Source: Panicum virgatum
Lineage: Eukaryota > Streptophyta > Magnoliopsida > Poales > Poaceae
Length of the DNA: 64,000 nt
Direction of reading: 5' to 3'
NCBI RefSeq assembly: GCF_016808335.1
Contig: NC_053149.1
Coordinates: 33,198,087-33,262,086, forward strand
The position numbers were made by a program, and so were the translations under genes. Each line of letters starts with the position of its first letter. Within the stretch, counting starts at the first letter, position 1. Shown piece after piece: positions 22,758-34,412 of this stretch. A model generated the notes under the pieces. That model saw only the letters and a list, made by a program, of their open reading frames with translations, searched no databases and was not told where the DNA came from.

Positions 22758-25700
22758 AGGAGCTTCCTCACGCTCTCGCGGTGCTCATGCACGCGATGTT
22801 CCCCTACCCCGAGCCCTCCTTCACCTACAACGCCGGCGACCCGAACATCTTCTCCGCCATTGACGCCGACGAGCTTGATTCCGTTCACCCTGCCCACGAA
22901 CGCCGACCTGGGTAGGTGTTCCTCGACCTCCTCTCTCTCATTCGCCTCCCCGTTGCAGCCCCGGTAAGCCCTGCCTAGCAGAACACCACCGGCAAGATGC
23001 AACAGCGGAGAAGGCCGGCGAAGGACCCGGTTGTAATTTGTTTTTTTTCGCTCGAGGGTGTGTTTGCAAGAATTTCAGTGTTTGTCAGGGAACTTCTAAA
23101 ATGCAAAACAAATCACAGAAAAATCATAAAAATGCAAACTCAACTGATCTGGAATCCTTGTAACAATATCTACATGTTTTGTAATAGTCAAATCTGCAGA
23201 AACTCTACCAAATTTAATCTATGAAAAAGAATAAGAAAATCAACCTATGTTTAGGAAGTTCCACTCAACAAATGACCTTGAAAATTAAGCTCACAGTAAA
23301 AACATGGAACCCAGCCAAAATAGTTGTCATGTTAGAACAATCAAGATTCTCTAATCTTTTGTTGACTTTTAGGATTTAATACTGGAAAACATATACATGA
23401 ACTTGCTCTGGAATTTCTACTTCATGCATGTGTAACTGAAACCATGTTAATCCATAAATTTCAGATTTATTAGAGTTCATTTGCTATATACCATGTTTAA
23501 TGCTTGTTTAATCAACTTAATTCATCATATATAGTTTTTATACTAAGAAAAATTTAATGCTCTCACGGATTTATTTTTGAAGTCTCTTTTTGATTCTGTG
23601 ATCCTGCCTAAAAATTTTGAACTACAGTTACTGAGTTTTTCTTTAGTTAAAAATCATACTTAGCATCTCATGGTTAGATTTACCATTTTTGTTCTGAGTA
23701 AACTACACCATTTCTGTTTATGATTTTTGGACATGTTCTTAGTTAGAGTACGTGCTATCTATAATAAAAAGTTCACATGCAGTATTGATCAAGTGAACTT
23801 TAGAAAAATTTATGCTAACTTATGTTAAGTTAAATGCATTATTTTGTGTATATAAAGCATGATAATTTTTCTGGAGTATGTTTAGCTCATGACTAGGCTC
23901 TGGTAAAAATTTGAGAACCATATTCCTAGTATAACTCTCTGTAGAATTAATCTTAGTTAATGGCTTGCTAAATTTGTTCATTTTGTCACCTCTGTTGTAT
24001 AAATGAATAAAATCTGGAAAAATTACAGTACTGAGTAGATGCTATAAAGTTGCTCTTGTAAAATTTGTAGCACTAGAAACCATGTCAAACATTCTGTGAA
24101 AAAAGGTGAAGCAACTAGAGTAATCTACTTACATGAATAGTTATGGTAATTGCTTTATGGTTAGATGCTGAAATTTATACCATAGATGCTAAAGTTTGGA
24201 TCTGTGTTACTTTAATTTTTCATCACAAGCTCATGAGTAGGTTTGTGGTTATGAAATAGTGAAAGCATGCTATGTTTTATTATTGAAAATGAAAACCAAA
24301 CCCCCACTCATTCATGAAGAAACATAGTTGTGTTTACTACTCCATAAATGACTGCCCATGAAATGAAACATTGAGATCATCATTGAATTAACTTTTCTTG
24401 AACTACAACTTTATCGTGAAGGAAAGAAATCGTATCCATGAGTAACTCATAATCTTGCATTGCATATAGAAACGGTTAATCTCGCGGACGGTGACTACGA
24501 ACTGGTGCCCGCGGACTCTCGTGTTGATCAGGAGGTTAATTTGAACTGCACTAACTTATCTCAAGGCCTGGGCCAAGCCCCAGAGGTTTTTCTGCCTGAC
24601 AGTGCCCAGGAAGGCAAGCCCCGGAGCATAATCCCACTATTTTCCGAATTATTATTCATCTATCTATTTATAATGTGTTGTAATACTTTTATTTCTGCAT
24701 TTAAGTTTTCTAGGCGTTGATCGAAAACCTTAGATGCATGATCCCTAGGTACCTATGTTTGATAACCGGATCTTTTTATCAACTAGTTGCCATGCTAATT
24801 AGGTACGGTAGAAGTCGAGGGGTTTCCTGCCTCTCGCGAGCAAATATGAATTTTACTGACTTTAATTCCTGCTGAAATATAAGGACAACGGGCGGGGTTG
24901 TGTAGTTGTGATACCCCGATGGTGTAGTCAAAAATGGTTAAGGTCGCGGTGTGTGGCTCATTTCGTTAAGCGTTTGAAAGTACTAGCCACATGCCGAGAA
25001 ATATGGTAATCGGTAAGCTTAAGTACCTGATTGGACCGGCGAGTGGAACGATCTCGCACCCTCCTGGTAGAAGAAGGGTTTATATTTTTGTCGCGACGTA
25101 CAGATGCAGAGACGTCGGGCTCTGTAGTCGGGGAGGGTGTTCCGGATCCACGGACTGGAAAGAAAGGGGAACTGTAGCGTGGGTGGGAGCGAAGTCGATC
25201 CCCATGCGTGTGGTCTAGGTTCCCCTGGTCAGGTTTAAATTCGATTCAGAATCGTCCGCCTCTCACGGCATGAGATTGCTTAATGTTTTCGGTCACACAG
25301 AGTAACAAGTGAAACATGATGATGTTAATACTGCTGGTTGACTAAATGGTTGCTCTACCATGTTTGTGTAGAGTTAGATGCAAACATAGAATGGTTAATC
25401 CAACTGGAAGATGGCTAAATAAAATCTGAAAATAAGGATCAACTCGTAGTGGCGTTTTTGGCAAAACAAACCCCCAGCAACCAAAAAGCCTTGCATGTCT
25501 AGTTATCGGACTATGTTATATCCGGAGACGGGTTAGTCTTGTTGAGTATTAGTATACTCAGCCTTGCTTGTGGCACTGTTTTTCAGGTACTAACTTTGAG
25601 GATCTGTTTGCGAGTCTTACTTGGCCGTGTACTTTGCCTCCGGGTTGGTCTGTTGAGTGGGATGGCCCTTCAGCTGGTGCTGACCACCCTCCCGCCGAGT

Positions 25701-26062
25701 GACGCTTTCGTACGGGCTTTATCGATGTGTCACGTTACTTCGCTAGTTATCTTTTAATGCTTCCACTGAACAATGAGACTTGAATAATTTGAGTAGATGG
25801 AACTCTGTAGTACTTTACTATTCTCAACCTGGTTTGTAATAAATTTCTTTTCCGCTACAATCACTCTGAGATGTATGAAATGTTATGTGTTGTAATCTCT
25901 GGGCTCAACTTCGTGTGAGTGTTGTCTGCTGATCCTGGAATAGCGTGGCTTTTATCGAGGCTTCACTCGAGGAACTACCGGTGAGTGCCAATTTGGGTCA
26001 GAGTTGCTTAGCAACATAGATCAGTGCACCCGGGCCCAGTAGTTTTGGGTGGTTCTGCCACA
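22758..26062 (+). repeat. Tekay-II 5' LTR, left-truncated
   Basis: Corresponds closely to 34634-37928 of the 3' LTR and ends GGTTCTGCCACA before the primer site. It keeps the end of the presumed first exon (frame reading ELPHALAVLMHAMFPYPEP, donor GT at 22912), a 1.55-kb intron-like part, exon 2 and exon 3. Confidence 0.85.
22760..25702 (+). CDS. LTR-encoded spliced ORF, exons 1 (part) to 3 (Tekay-II 5' LTR)
   Basis: The end of exon 1 (22760-22911) encodes LMHAMFPYPEPSFTYNAGD and a DADEL stretch before the donor GTAGGTG. A one-base insertion near 22899 seems to put its last codons out of frame. Exon 2 (24470-24613) follows CATATAG, encodes LADGDYELVPADS and ends AAG before GCAAGCC. Exon 3 (25587-25702) follows TTTTTCAG, encodes FASLTWPCTLPPGWSVEWD and ends TGA. 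Exons 1-2 and 2-3 join in matching phases. Compared with Tekay-I, exon 3 keeps the protein core while codons such as GCT/GCG, TGC/TGT, GGC/GGT and TCC/TCT differ at third positions. No known domain recognised. Confidence 0.5.
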
Positions 26063-26064
26063 GC

Positions 26065-26082
26065 TAGCATCAGAGCTCGCAG
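26065..26082 (+). other. Degenerate primer binding site of Tekay-II
   Basis: TAGCATCAGAGC two bases after the LTR end at 26062; two transitions away from the tRNA-Met type TGGTATCAGAGC in Tekay-I. Confidence 0.75.
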
Positions 26083-27479
26083 ACAGCCTACCAGAGATGG
26101 CAGCCTCGGTTTTTCAAAACAACAAATTAAAAACTTGACTTCAAAACTACTAAAGTTTTTGAAAGAGTTTAGGATCTCCAAGGACAAGTCTAGGACGTAA
26201 AGCCCTAGGGGATCTTATGGGTATAATCAGGTGGCTTATATTATATGGCTAACTTCCAGCACATTACTTTCCAGCAATTAAATTCTGTAATTTAAATTCT
26301 GCAACTACATCGTCGCCGCGGAGGTATGCTTACTCAGTCAGCTGAGGGAGTCTGACCTTCCCGTCGGTGATGCGAGCCGAACGCTGGAGCTCAAGCAGTG
26401 GCCTACTTGAGCTGCTGCCCATATACCAACTTCGGTTGATTATATGGGGAGTAATGGTTTGAAATTGGAATTCAATTCCCCGTCAAATACGGTACTCAGT
26501 TAATATGTTGTTTCGATGACGTATGCTTAACGTTGTCCATACGGTGGTAATTGTATGGATGCCGGTTCTATAGTGATCAGTAATGTATGGGAACGCTTTT
26601 GTGAGTGCTGGCACGGAAGGTTCAATTTATATATTGTCAATTTTTTGCAGGTACGCTAACTCGAAATCGAATCTTAGGCTATCTAGCTATATCGAGTAGC
26701 TACATAGTGAGAGACGTAATATGTATGCCACCAAAGTCAATTGCGTAAGACCAAGGTTACTTGGTATTTCTTTTTCTTAGTGAGGACGGATAGGTTTTGC
26801 ATTCATCCTCAAAAGTTTTAACAAAGAAATCTTTGGAAGAAATCGCCATCAAAATGGCTAAAACCCTATCTTAAGGAGCATCTAGATAGTCTGCAAATTC
26901 AGGGAAATTGGTTTCCACGAATTTTAACCCTCTGTTAAATTATTCAAATCGACTTGGGGTATTAAGACCAAGTGATGTTCCCTAAGTTATCAAACTCTTG
27001 TAAAAATTTGAGAATTTTTAAAGTCTTCTAGCTTGGTATTTGTGATTTTAGATCAACCCTGTGTAAAACTGTCAACTCTGAACAGTCTGTACAACTGAAA
27101 TTTTTCGACCTTCATAAGTTGTTCAAACGAAAAATAGTTTAACATTAAAGTTGTAGATAACTAAGTGATGAACTTACCATAAAAATTTGAATTATTTTAG
27201 ACAACTGGTTTGAGAGTTATGGTCAAAATACATCCTCTCTGGACACCCAGTTTTCCTGGTTGGCGTCACCCTGAAAACCTGAGCATATCATCCCCTGGAG
27301 TCCGAATTTGATCTTAATGATGACTAGATGAATTGTTCCTTATTATCATAGGGATCTTTTGTAAATTTTTGAGAATTTTCGGAGCATATTATATATCGTT
27401 TTAGCAATTTCTTTCACTATCCAGAGTCAGCTATTCCTTGTTTACCATCAGCTGATCCATCGGTCTTTTGTTGGGACAG
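26083..27479 (+). other. Tekay-II leader
   Basis: Non-coding leader with a single copy of the conserved GTCAG-stem block at 26333-26452 and an AT-rich tail ending GGGACAG directly before the ORF0 ATG. Confidence 0.6.
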
Positions 27480-28379
27480 ATGGAAGAGCTGCTGGTGGTT
27501 CACGCGCAGGGGCACGTACACTCCGCTTGCTTGCACTGGGATGGATTTCCTCACCGTCTTTGGGAGCTTTTGAGTGCAGCCGATTACCTCCAGCCACCGA
27601 TTTACGATGGCCATGAGTTTGTGGAGGACAGAGTTCGTCGTTGCAGTGTGATGATGGTGATCCCGCAGCACCCGCTCAACGGGTGGGAGCCAATCGTGAC
27701 TCAGATGGTCGGTCACTACCTACTGGACACTTGGGAGCATACCGCCATGAGGGCGATGACCACTTTTTGCTCTTCGCACACTCTGGAGGTGGTTCTGACC
27801 GCGTTCGGGTTGTTCCCTGCACTTGACCCGACAGACTCGCTTTGGCTCGACCGGATGGCACATGTGGACGTGGTCGCTACCCTCGACCCGGTCGGGGCAC
27901 TTTGGATGACAGCGATGTGCTTGGATAGTCTCTACAGACTTCACACTTACCAGAGTTACGCCATCGCTCAGTTGGTGGACCATGCTCAGGCCTTGCACCT
28001 GACGGTTCAGCTGAGAGACGAGCAGCTTCAGGAGGCTAGTGCCGAGCTTGAGAGCAGGGCTGCCCTTATCGCCCAGCTCCACGGCCAGGTTCACGAGCTT
28101 CAGGACGCGGTGTTGGATCGTGATGCTACGATCAACTTCCTGGAGGACCAGTTTCACGACATACAGCTTGACTTGGACGAGGCCCAGGGGCAGCTCCACG
28201 AGATACAACACGCGCATGATGCCCTTCTCGCACCACCCAATGAGATGTAGGTGGATGGTGAGGACGAGCCCCAGGAGATCCAGGGCATTTCGGAGATGGA
28301 CTCCGAGGACCAGGCGCCGCAGCCCGCACCGGTTGAGGTTCACACCCCCGTGGCGAGTGAGGCATCAGTCAATATATAG
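27480..28379 (+). pseudogene. ORF0 upstream of gag, Tekay-II (one late internal stop)
   Basis: ATG at 27480 follows GGGACAG. The frame is open to a TAG at 28248 and continues in frame to a natural-looking stop at 28377-28379; the tail after the first stop aligns with the acidic tail of the Tekay-I protein, so the TAG is probably secondary. The N-terminal about 160 residues are globular (LHWDGFPHRLWELL, VIPQHPLNGWEP, TTFCSSHTLEVV). The next about 90 residues form a long coiled coil rich in Gln, Leu and Glu (QLHGQVHELQDAVLDRDAT). The region before gag in two divergent elements keeping the same protein organisation argues that it is a functional ORF of the lineage. Function unknown. Confidence 0.65.
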
Positions 28380-29034
28380 ACTGAGGCGCTGTTTTCTTAG
28401 CTTTGGTAGACTCCTCTTAGTGTAGCCTACTTTTGGATCATGGCTACTAGGCTAACTTAGAGTTGAGTAACCCCCTTAGTACTGATGTTAGAAGTAACCA
28501 AGTAGAAATGAGAGGATGATGAATGTAATGAACCTCTAATGCTACTAAGGTGAAATATCGGTGATCTGTGAAAAGCTGAATGCAGCAGCTAATTCGAATT
28601 TTTATCCTATTTTCCTTTCTGAATTAGCTCCTGAGTTTACTACCAAAGTTGTTCCAAATTTCATCGTGGAAATGCTCACAAAATTTCAGCTCAAACGGAT
28701 TAGTATCGCAGGAGATAATCGCAAATTACAGAAGCTCTGTTTTTTGTAAAACAGAAAAACCAGAGGAGAGTAAATAAATTTTTCGACTAACCTACTCTTG
28801 GAATCTGACTTTGTGATGACTACCAAAGTTGTATCTCATGAAATTATCTATATCTTGTAAAAGTTTCAAGTTTATATCATGTACAGAACTCCAGTTATGA
28901 GCGATTTCATATCATTGGTTTTCCTGCACAGCATGATTGAAGCGATTCTTATTACTTCCATGTCATTTTGAGTTGTATGTTCCATTTGAAATGATAATAA
29001 TGTTGAGCCTAATGCAAAAGTAATCACATTTCAG
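28380..29034 (+). other. Spacer between ORF0 and gag, Tekay-II
   Basis: Non-coding and AT-rich; ends ATTTCAG directly before the gag ATG, an acceptor-like context shared with Tekay-I. Confidence 0.55.
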
Positions 29035-32000
29035 ATGGTTTGATCAACTCGAGGCACCCCTAGTGGTTTTGGAGCCGGGGTAAATGGCGATCCACCTCCA
29101 CCTCCTCCACCAGTGGGTATCGCTGAGGTTCTTGCCGCCCAGACAGAAATTTTGCGGCAGTTGGTTCAAGCTCAGCAACAACCGCGGGGTGGGAATCATG
29201 CTCATCAAGCACAAGAAGCGAGCTACCAAGATTTCCTCAGTACTCAGCCTCCGCTGTTCAATAAAGCGGATGAGCCTCTGGACACGGACGCTTGGATTCG
29301 CACGATCGAGTCCAAGTTTTCTCTATTGACTACTCCTTGTTCAGAAGCAAACAAGACTCGCTACGCCGCGCAGCAGCTTCGCGGATCAGCACGCATGTGG
29401 TGGGATCATTACCACGGGATACTACCGGCTGATCATGTGGTGAATTGGAATGAGTTCAAAATAGCTTTTCGGGAACATCATATTCCAGCTGGACTTCTTG
29501 ACCGTAAGCTCAACGAGTTCTTGGCTTTAACTCAAGGCACTCGGACTGTAGTGCAGTATGCCTAGGCATTCAATCAATTGTGTCAATATGCTGGACATCA
29601 TGCGGATACCAACGCTAAGAAGTGTGAACGCTTCCGTCGAGGCCTTAGCACCAAGTTACAAGAAAGGCTAAATCTTGTCCATGCGGATTCTTTCAATGGA
29701 TTGGTGAATATGGCTATCTCTCAGGAGGATCTTATTTCTGCACACCGCGCTGAAAAGAAGCGCAAGGCACCTGCTGGACCCTCGAGTGTCTCTGCACCGA
29801 GGTATCGCCTTGTGCAGAACAACCCACCCGCACCCTCTCAGAAGGCCCCTCAGCCAGGGCGTTGGATTATTCATCCTCCTCAGCCGCAGCAGCAGACTCG
29901 ATTCGGGCTACCTCAGCAAGCTCGATTTGCACCTCAGCAGTAGCAGACCGGCCTTAGGCCGAATACTCAGCAAGCCGCTCGCCCTGACAATAATAACCGC
30001 TGTTTCAGATGCGGGAGTCCGGATCACTTTGCCAAGATGTGCCCCCAAGCGGGACAATCTCAAGGGCAGGCTTCTCGCAGAAACGATCAGAACAAAGGCA
30101 AGAGACAAACCATTCAAGTCAGGCAGGGCCGACTTAACTTCACCAGCCTTGCTGACCTTCCTGAGGGAGCACCAATTATGTCGGGTACATTATCCATAAA
30201 CCATCACTCCGCAGTTATCTTATTCGATTCTGGCGCATCTCATAGCTTCATTAGTTCTAAATTTGGAGCAAGGGTTGGGTTAGATTTTTGTCACATGAAA
30301 GGGTCATTCATGATATCTACTCTGGGTGGTAAAGTCGCATCAAACCAAATCGTTCATAATGCGCCACTTAGTTTGGGTAGTAAAACCGTTCCTACCACTT
30401 TAATCTTATTGCCACTAGAAGGTATGGATATTATTTTGGGAATGGATTGGATGAAAAGACATGGGGTATTGTTAGATATCTTTTCCCGAGCCGTTGAAAT
30501 AAATTCCCCAACTCATGGTCATTCGGTTCTATATTTACCTCATCACCAATGCAACAACTCTTGTGCCTATGCCATGAAAGATATTCGTCTCGAAGATATT
30601 CCGGTAGTCCGTGAATATGCAGATGTGTTCCCGGATGATTTACCTGGTATGCCGCCAGACCGGGATATCGACTTTGTCATTGAACTTCAGCCTGGTACAG
30701 CACCTATTTCAAAAAGGCCGTACCGAATGCCGCCTAAAGAATTAGCTGAACTAAAAATCCAGCTGCAAGAACTTCTGGACAAGGGTTTTATTCGCCCAAG
30801 TGCATCACCTTGGGGCTGTCCAGCATTGTTCGTAAAGAAGGATGACAGTCTGAGGTTATGTGTTGACTACCGGCCTCTCAATGCGGTGACCATCAAAAAT
30901 AAATATCCACTTCCCCGCATTGATGTACTGTTTGATCAGTTGGCTGGAGCAAAGATCTTCTCCAAGATTGATCTTCGTTCGGGGTATCATCAAATTAAAA
31001 TCCGGCCTTGTGATATTCCCAAGACCGCTTTCTCAACCAGATATGGTCTCTATGAATATTTGGTTATGTCTTTCGGTCTCACCAATGCTCCAGTTTATTT
31101 CATGTATCTCATGAACTCGGTATTCATGCCGAAACTTGACAAGTTTGTTGTGGTTTTTATTGACGACATCCTGATCTATTCCAAGAACGAGGCGGAACAT
31201 GAACAACACCTGCGTATTGTTCTTCAACGTCTCAGAGATCATAAGCTGTATGCCAAATTCTCCAAGTGTGAATTCTGGCTCGACACAGTCAAATTTCTGG
31301 GTCACACTATATCCAGTGAGGGCATCTCAGTTGATCCCAGCAAAGTACAAGAAGTGATGGACTGGAAAGCTCCTACTTCAGTTCATCAGATTCGTAGTTT
31401 TCTCGGATTGGCGGGGTATTACCGCAGATTTATTCCGGACTTCTCCAGAATTGCAAAACCCATGACAGAACTACTAAGGAAGGATGCCAAGTTTAAATGG
31501 GAGGCAAAGTGCGATGAAGCATTCCATACATTGAGAACACATCTAACCACAGCACCAGTCTTAGCTCAACCTGACAACAATAAACCCTACGATGTTTATT
31601 GTGATGCTTCAGGTACTGGTCTTGGTTGTGTTCTAATGCAAGACAATCGGGTTATAGCATATGCTTCCCGAGCTCTTCGGCCACACGAGCTAAATTATCC
31701 CACTCATGATCTTGAGCTAGCCGCAATTATTCATGCTCTCAAGATTTGGAGACATTATCTTATGGGCACTCATTGCAATATCTATACCGACCATAAGAGT
31801 CTCAAATACATTTTCACACAGAGTGAGCTGAATATGAGGCAACGAAGATGGCTGGAATTAATCAAAGATTATGACCTAGAAGTTCATTATCATCCGGGCA
31901 AAGCTAATGTCGTAGCCGATGCGCTCAGTCGCAAGGTTCACTGCAATTGCCTTTCAGTGGAGTCGTATAATGACACATTGTGTGCTGAAAAGCAAAACCT

Positions 32001-33519
32001 GAAATTGGAGATCATTCCTCAAGGTTCTCTGACTCATATTTCTATGGAACCAACACTGTATGACAAGGTCATCATGGCACAATTACATGACAAAAGTGTT
32101 GGTATCATCAAACAGAAAGTAGTAGAAGGCGAAAATAAATACAAGTGTTTCCGTGTGGACCATAAAGGAATCTTGTGGTTCGAGGATCGCCTAGTCGTTC
32201 CCAAAAATCATGAGCTGCGGAAACAAATCCTGGACGAAGCACATCTCTCTAAATTTTCCTTTCATCCGGGTAGCACCAAGATGTTCCAAGATCTCAGACA
32301 AAATTTCTGGTGGACTCGCATGAAGAGAGAGATTGCAAAATATGTCGCAGAGTGTGACACATGTCAGAGAGTGAAAGCTAGTCACTTGAAAGTTGCTGGA
32401 ACTCTCCAACCTTTGCCAATTCCGTCTTGGAAATGGGAAGATATCAGTATGGATTTCATCATGGGCTTACCAAATACCTCTCAGCATCATGATTCCATTT
32501 GGGTCATTGTCGACAGGCTCACAAAGACCGCTCAATTTATTCCAGTGCAGACAGAATATCGAGCCAAGAAATATGCCGAAATCTATATCGATTGAGTTGT
32601 CTGTCTACACGGTGTACCCAAAACGATTATTTTGGATCGTGGTCCTTAGTTTGTGGCAAGGTTTTGCGAGCAGCTCCAAGAGGCTCTCGGAACTAAATTA
32701 ATTCGAAGCTCAGCTTACCATCCACAGACCGACGGACAGACCAAAAGGGTGAATCAAATTCTCGAGGACATGCTTCGAGCATGTGTCATCCATTATGACA
32801 AGAACTGGGACAAATGTTTATCCTTGGCTGAGTTTTCTTATAACAACAGCTATCAAGCCAGTCTGAAGATGGCACCATTCGAGGCCTTGTATGGTCGACG
32901 GTATCGAACTCCTTTGAGTTGGTCCCAGATTGGAGAACGTCAAGTATTTGGACCCGAATTAGTGGTCGAGGCTGAGGAAAAAGTGAAAATATTACAAGCA
33001 AATCTCCGAGCAGCCCAGTCTTGGCAAAAGAGTTATTTCGATAAAAGAAGGGATCCTTTGAAGTTCATGGTTGGTGACCATGTTTATTTACGAGTATCAC
33101 CAACTCGAGGCGTTCAACGTTTCGGAGTCAAGGGTAAGCTAACACCTCACTATGTCGGGCCATATGAAATCATTGAAGAATGTGGACCCATGGCTTATCA
33201 TCTGCGACTTCCTTCATGACTCGCAGCCATCCATAATGTGTTCCACATATCCCAACTCAAGAAATGTGTTCGAGTTCCTACTAAAATCATCGATCAACAG
33301 GAAATTTTAGTGGAGCCCGATCTCTCTTATACAGAATATCCACTCAGAATTCTAGATCAAAAAGAGAGAGGTACTCGTCGAAAGGTGGTAAAAATGTATA
33401 AAATTCAGTGGTCTCATCACACTGAAGAAGAAGCCACCTGGGAGACGGAAGATTATCTTAATCGACATTATCCGGGTTTTCTTAGCTCAACCTCATGTAT
33501 ATCATTTTTCCCTACCTAA
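29035..33519 (+). pseudogene. gag-pol of Tekay-II with six in-frame stops
   Basis: A single frame of about 1495 codons from ATG 29035. Gag core (WWDHYHGILPADHVVNW) and CCHC knuckle ([14 protein letters not shown], about 30001-30042) are present. The protease keeps [13 protein letters not shown] keeps [11 protein letters not shown], and RNase H keeps CDASGTGLG and [10 protein letters not shown]. In integrase the first Asp (WEDISMDF) and second Asp (ILDRGP) remain, but the catalytic Glu is Lys at 32743 (DGQTKRVN). A chromodomain (MYKIQWSHHTEEEATWE) ends the protein. In-frame stops are TGA 29041 (third codon), TAG 29563, TAG 29941, TGA 32593, TAG 32647 and TGA 33217; all can be explained by CAG-to-TAG or CGA-to-TGA. 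The longest open part, 30037-32595, covers late gag to integrase core. Confidence 0.9.
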
Positions 33520-33554
33520 ATTCAATCATCCAATCTCGGGGTGAGATTCTTTTT

Positions 33555-33565
33555 AAGGGGGTAGG
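33555..33565 (+). other. Polypurine tract of Tekay-II
   Basis: AAGGGGGTAGG immediately before the LTR start TGTGACACC at 33567. The equivalent tract is missing in Tekay-I. Confidence 0.8.
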
Positions 33566-34341
33566 TTGTGACACCTCAGGTGTCAGTACACTTAAATACA
33601 GATCACTGTACCCCATTTAAACTTAAAAGAAAAATGTGGGAAATTAATTCAAAGAGAAGGGGTCAAATAAAAGTCAAAGTATACAAAAGAAATTAAAGGA
33701 GAAAGAAAAAGGAGTGAAAAGCTACTCAAATTTCAATTCAAAAATGTGCACAAAATTTTAGTTGGCTCATGATAGGTACTTCAATTGACATGTGCTCAAT
33801 TGAACTTCAGCCAAAAACAAATCAAAAACTGAATAAAACCAAAGTCCTTTTGTGCAAGTTTGAAGATTTACAAATAGTTCAAAATGTGAGTTTCAAATGA
33901 AAATTTGCATAACACAAAAGTTGTAGATCTTGAAATGCTATGCAAAATTGGTATTCAACACTTTTTCATTTGAGCCATCTAAGAAGGAGATATTTTTAGT
34001 TTACCGAGAGGTCCCTGAATTTTCAGAAATCACAAAAAGACCCTCACCTCCATCTCTCTCCCCCGGTTGCTCTGTTTCGCCGCCGCCCGCCGTACGCCGC
34101 CGGTGGACCTCGTCCACAGTGCGTCCGCGGCCAAATGGACCCGGGGAACCCCTCCAGCGCCACCTGGCCTGCCCCTTGGCACCTCCCCACGCTAACACGC
34201 GTCCCAGACGCCCTCCTGAGCTGCCACGCCGCCCCGCCATGCACAGCGCCGCTGCTCGCTCCACCAGCCCGCCGTCGAGTCGCCCCGGACCAAACCAGCC
34301 TCCCCCAGACGCCACTCCCCTCGCCCAGGTGCTCTCTGGCC

Positions 34342-34349
34342 TATAAGTA
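34342..34349 (+). promoter_or_regulatory. TATA box of Tekay-II LTR
   Basis: TATAAGTA in GGCCTATAAGTAACCCC, followed after about 25-40 bp by a C/T-rich likely start region and the ATG at 34413. Confidence 0.6.
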
Positions 34350-34412
34350 ACCCCAGAGCCCCGCCGTCGCGCGACTTCCCCCCTCCCCTTCTTCCTCCTT
34401 CCGCCGTCCGCC

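Noticed and set aside
27720..28343. 207-residue minus-strand frame.
   Set aside because: Shadow of ORF0 of Tekay-II; its Leu-rich composition comes from the complement of the coiled-coil codons.
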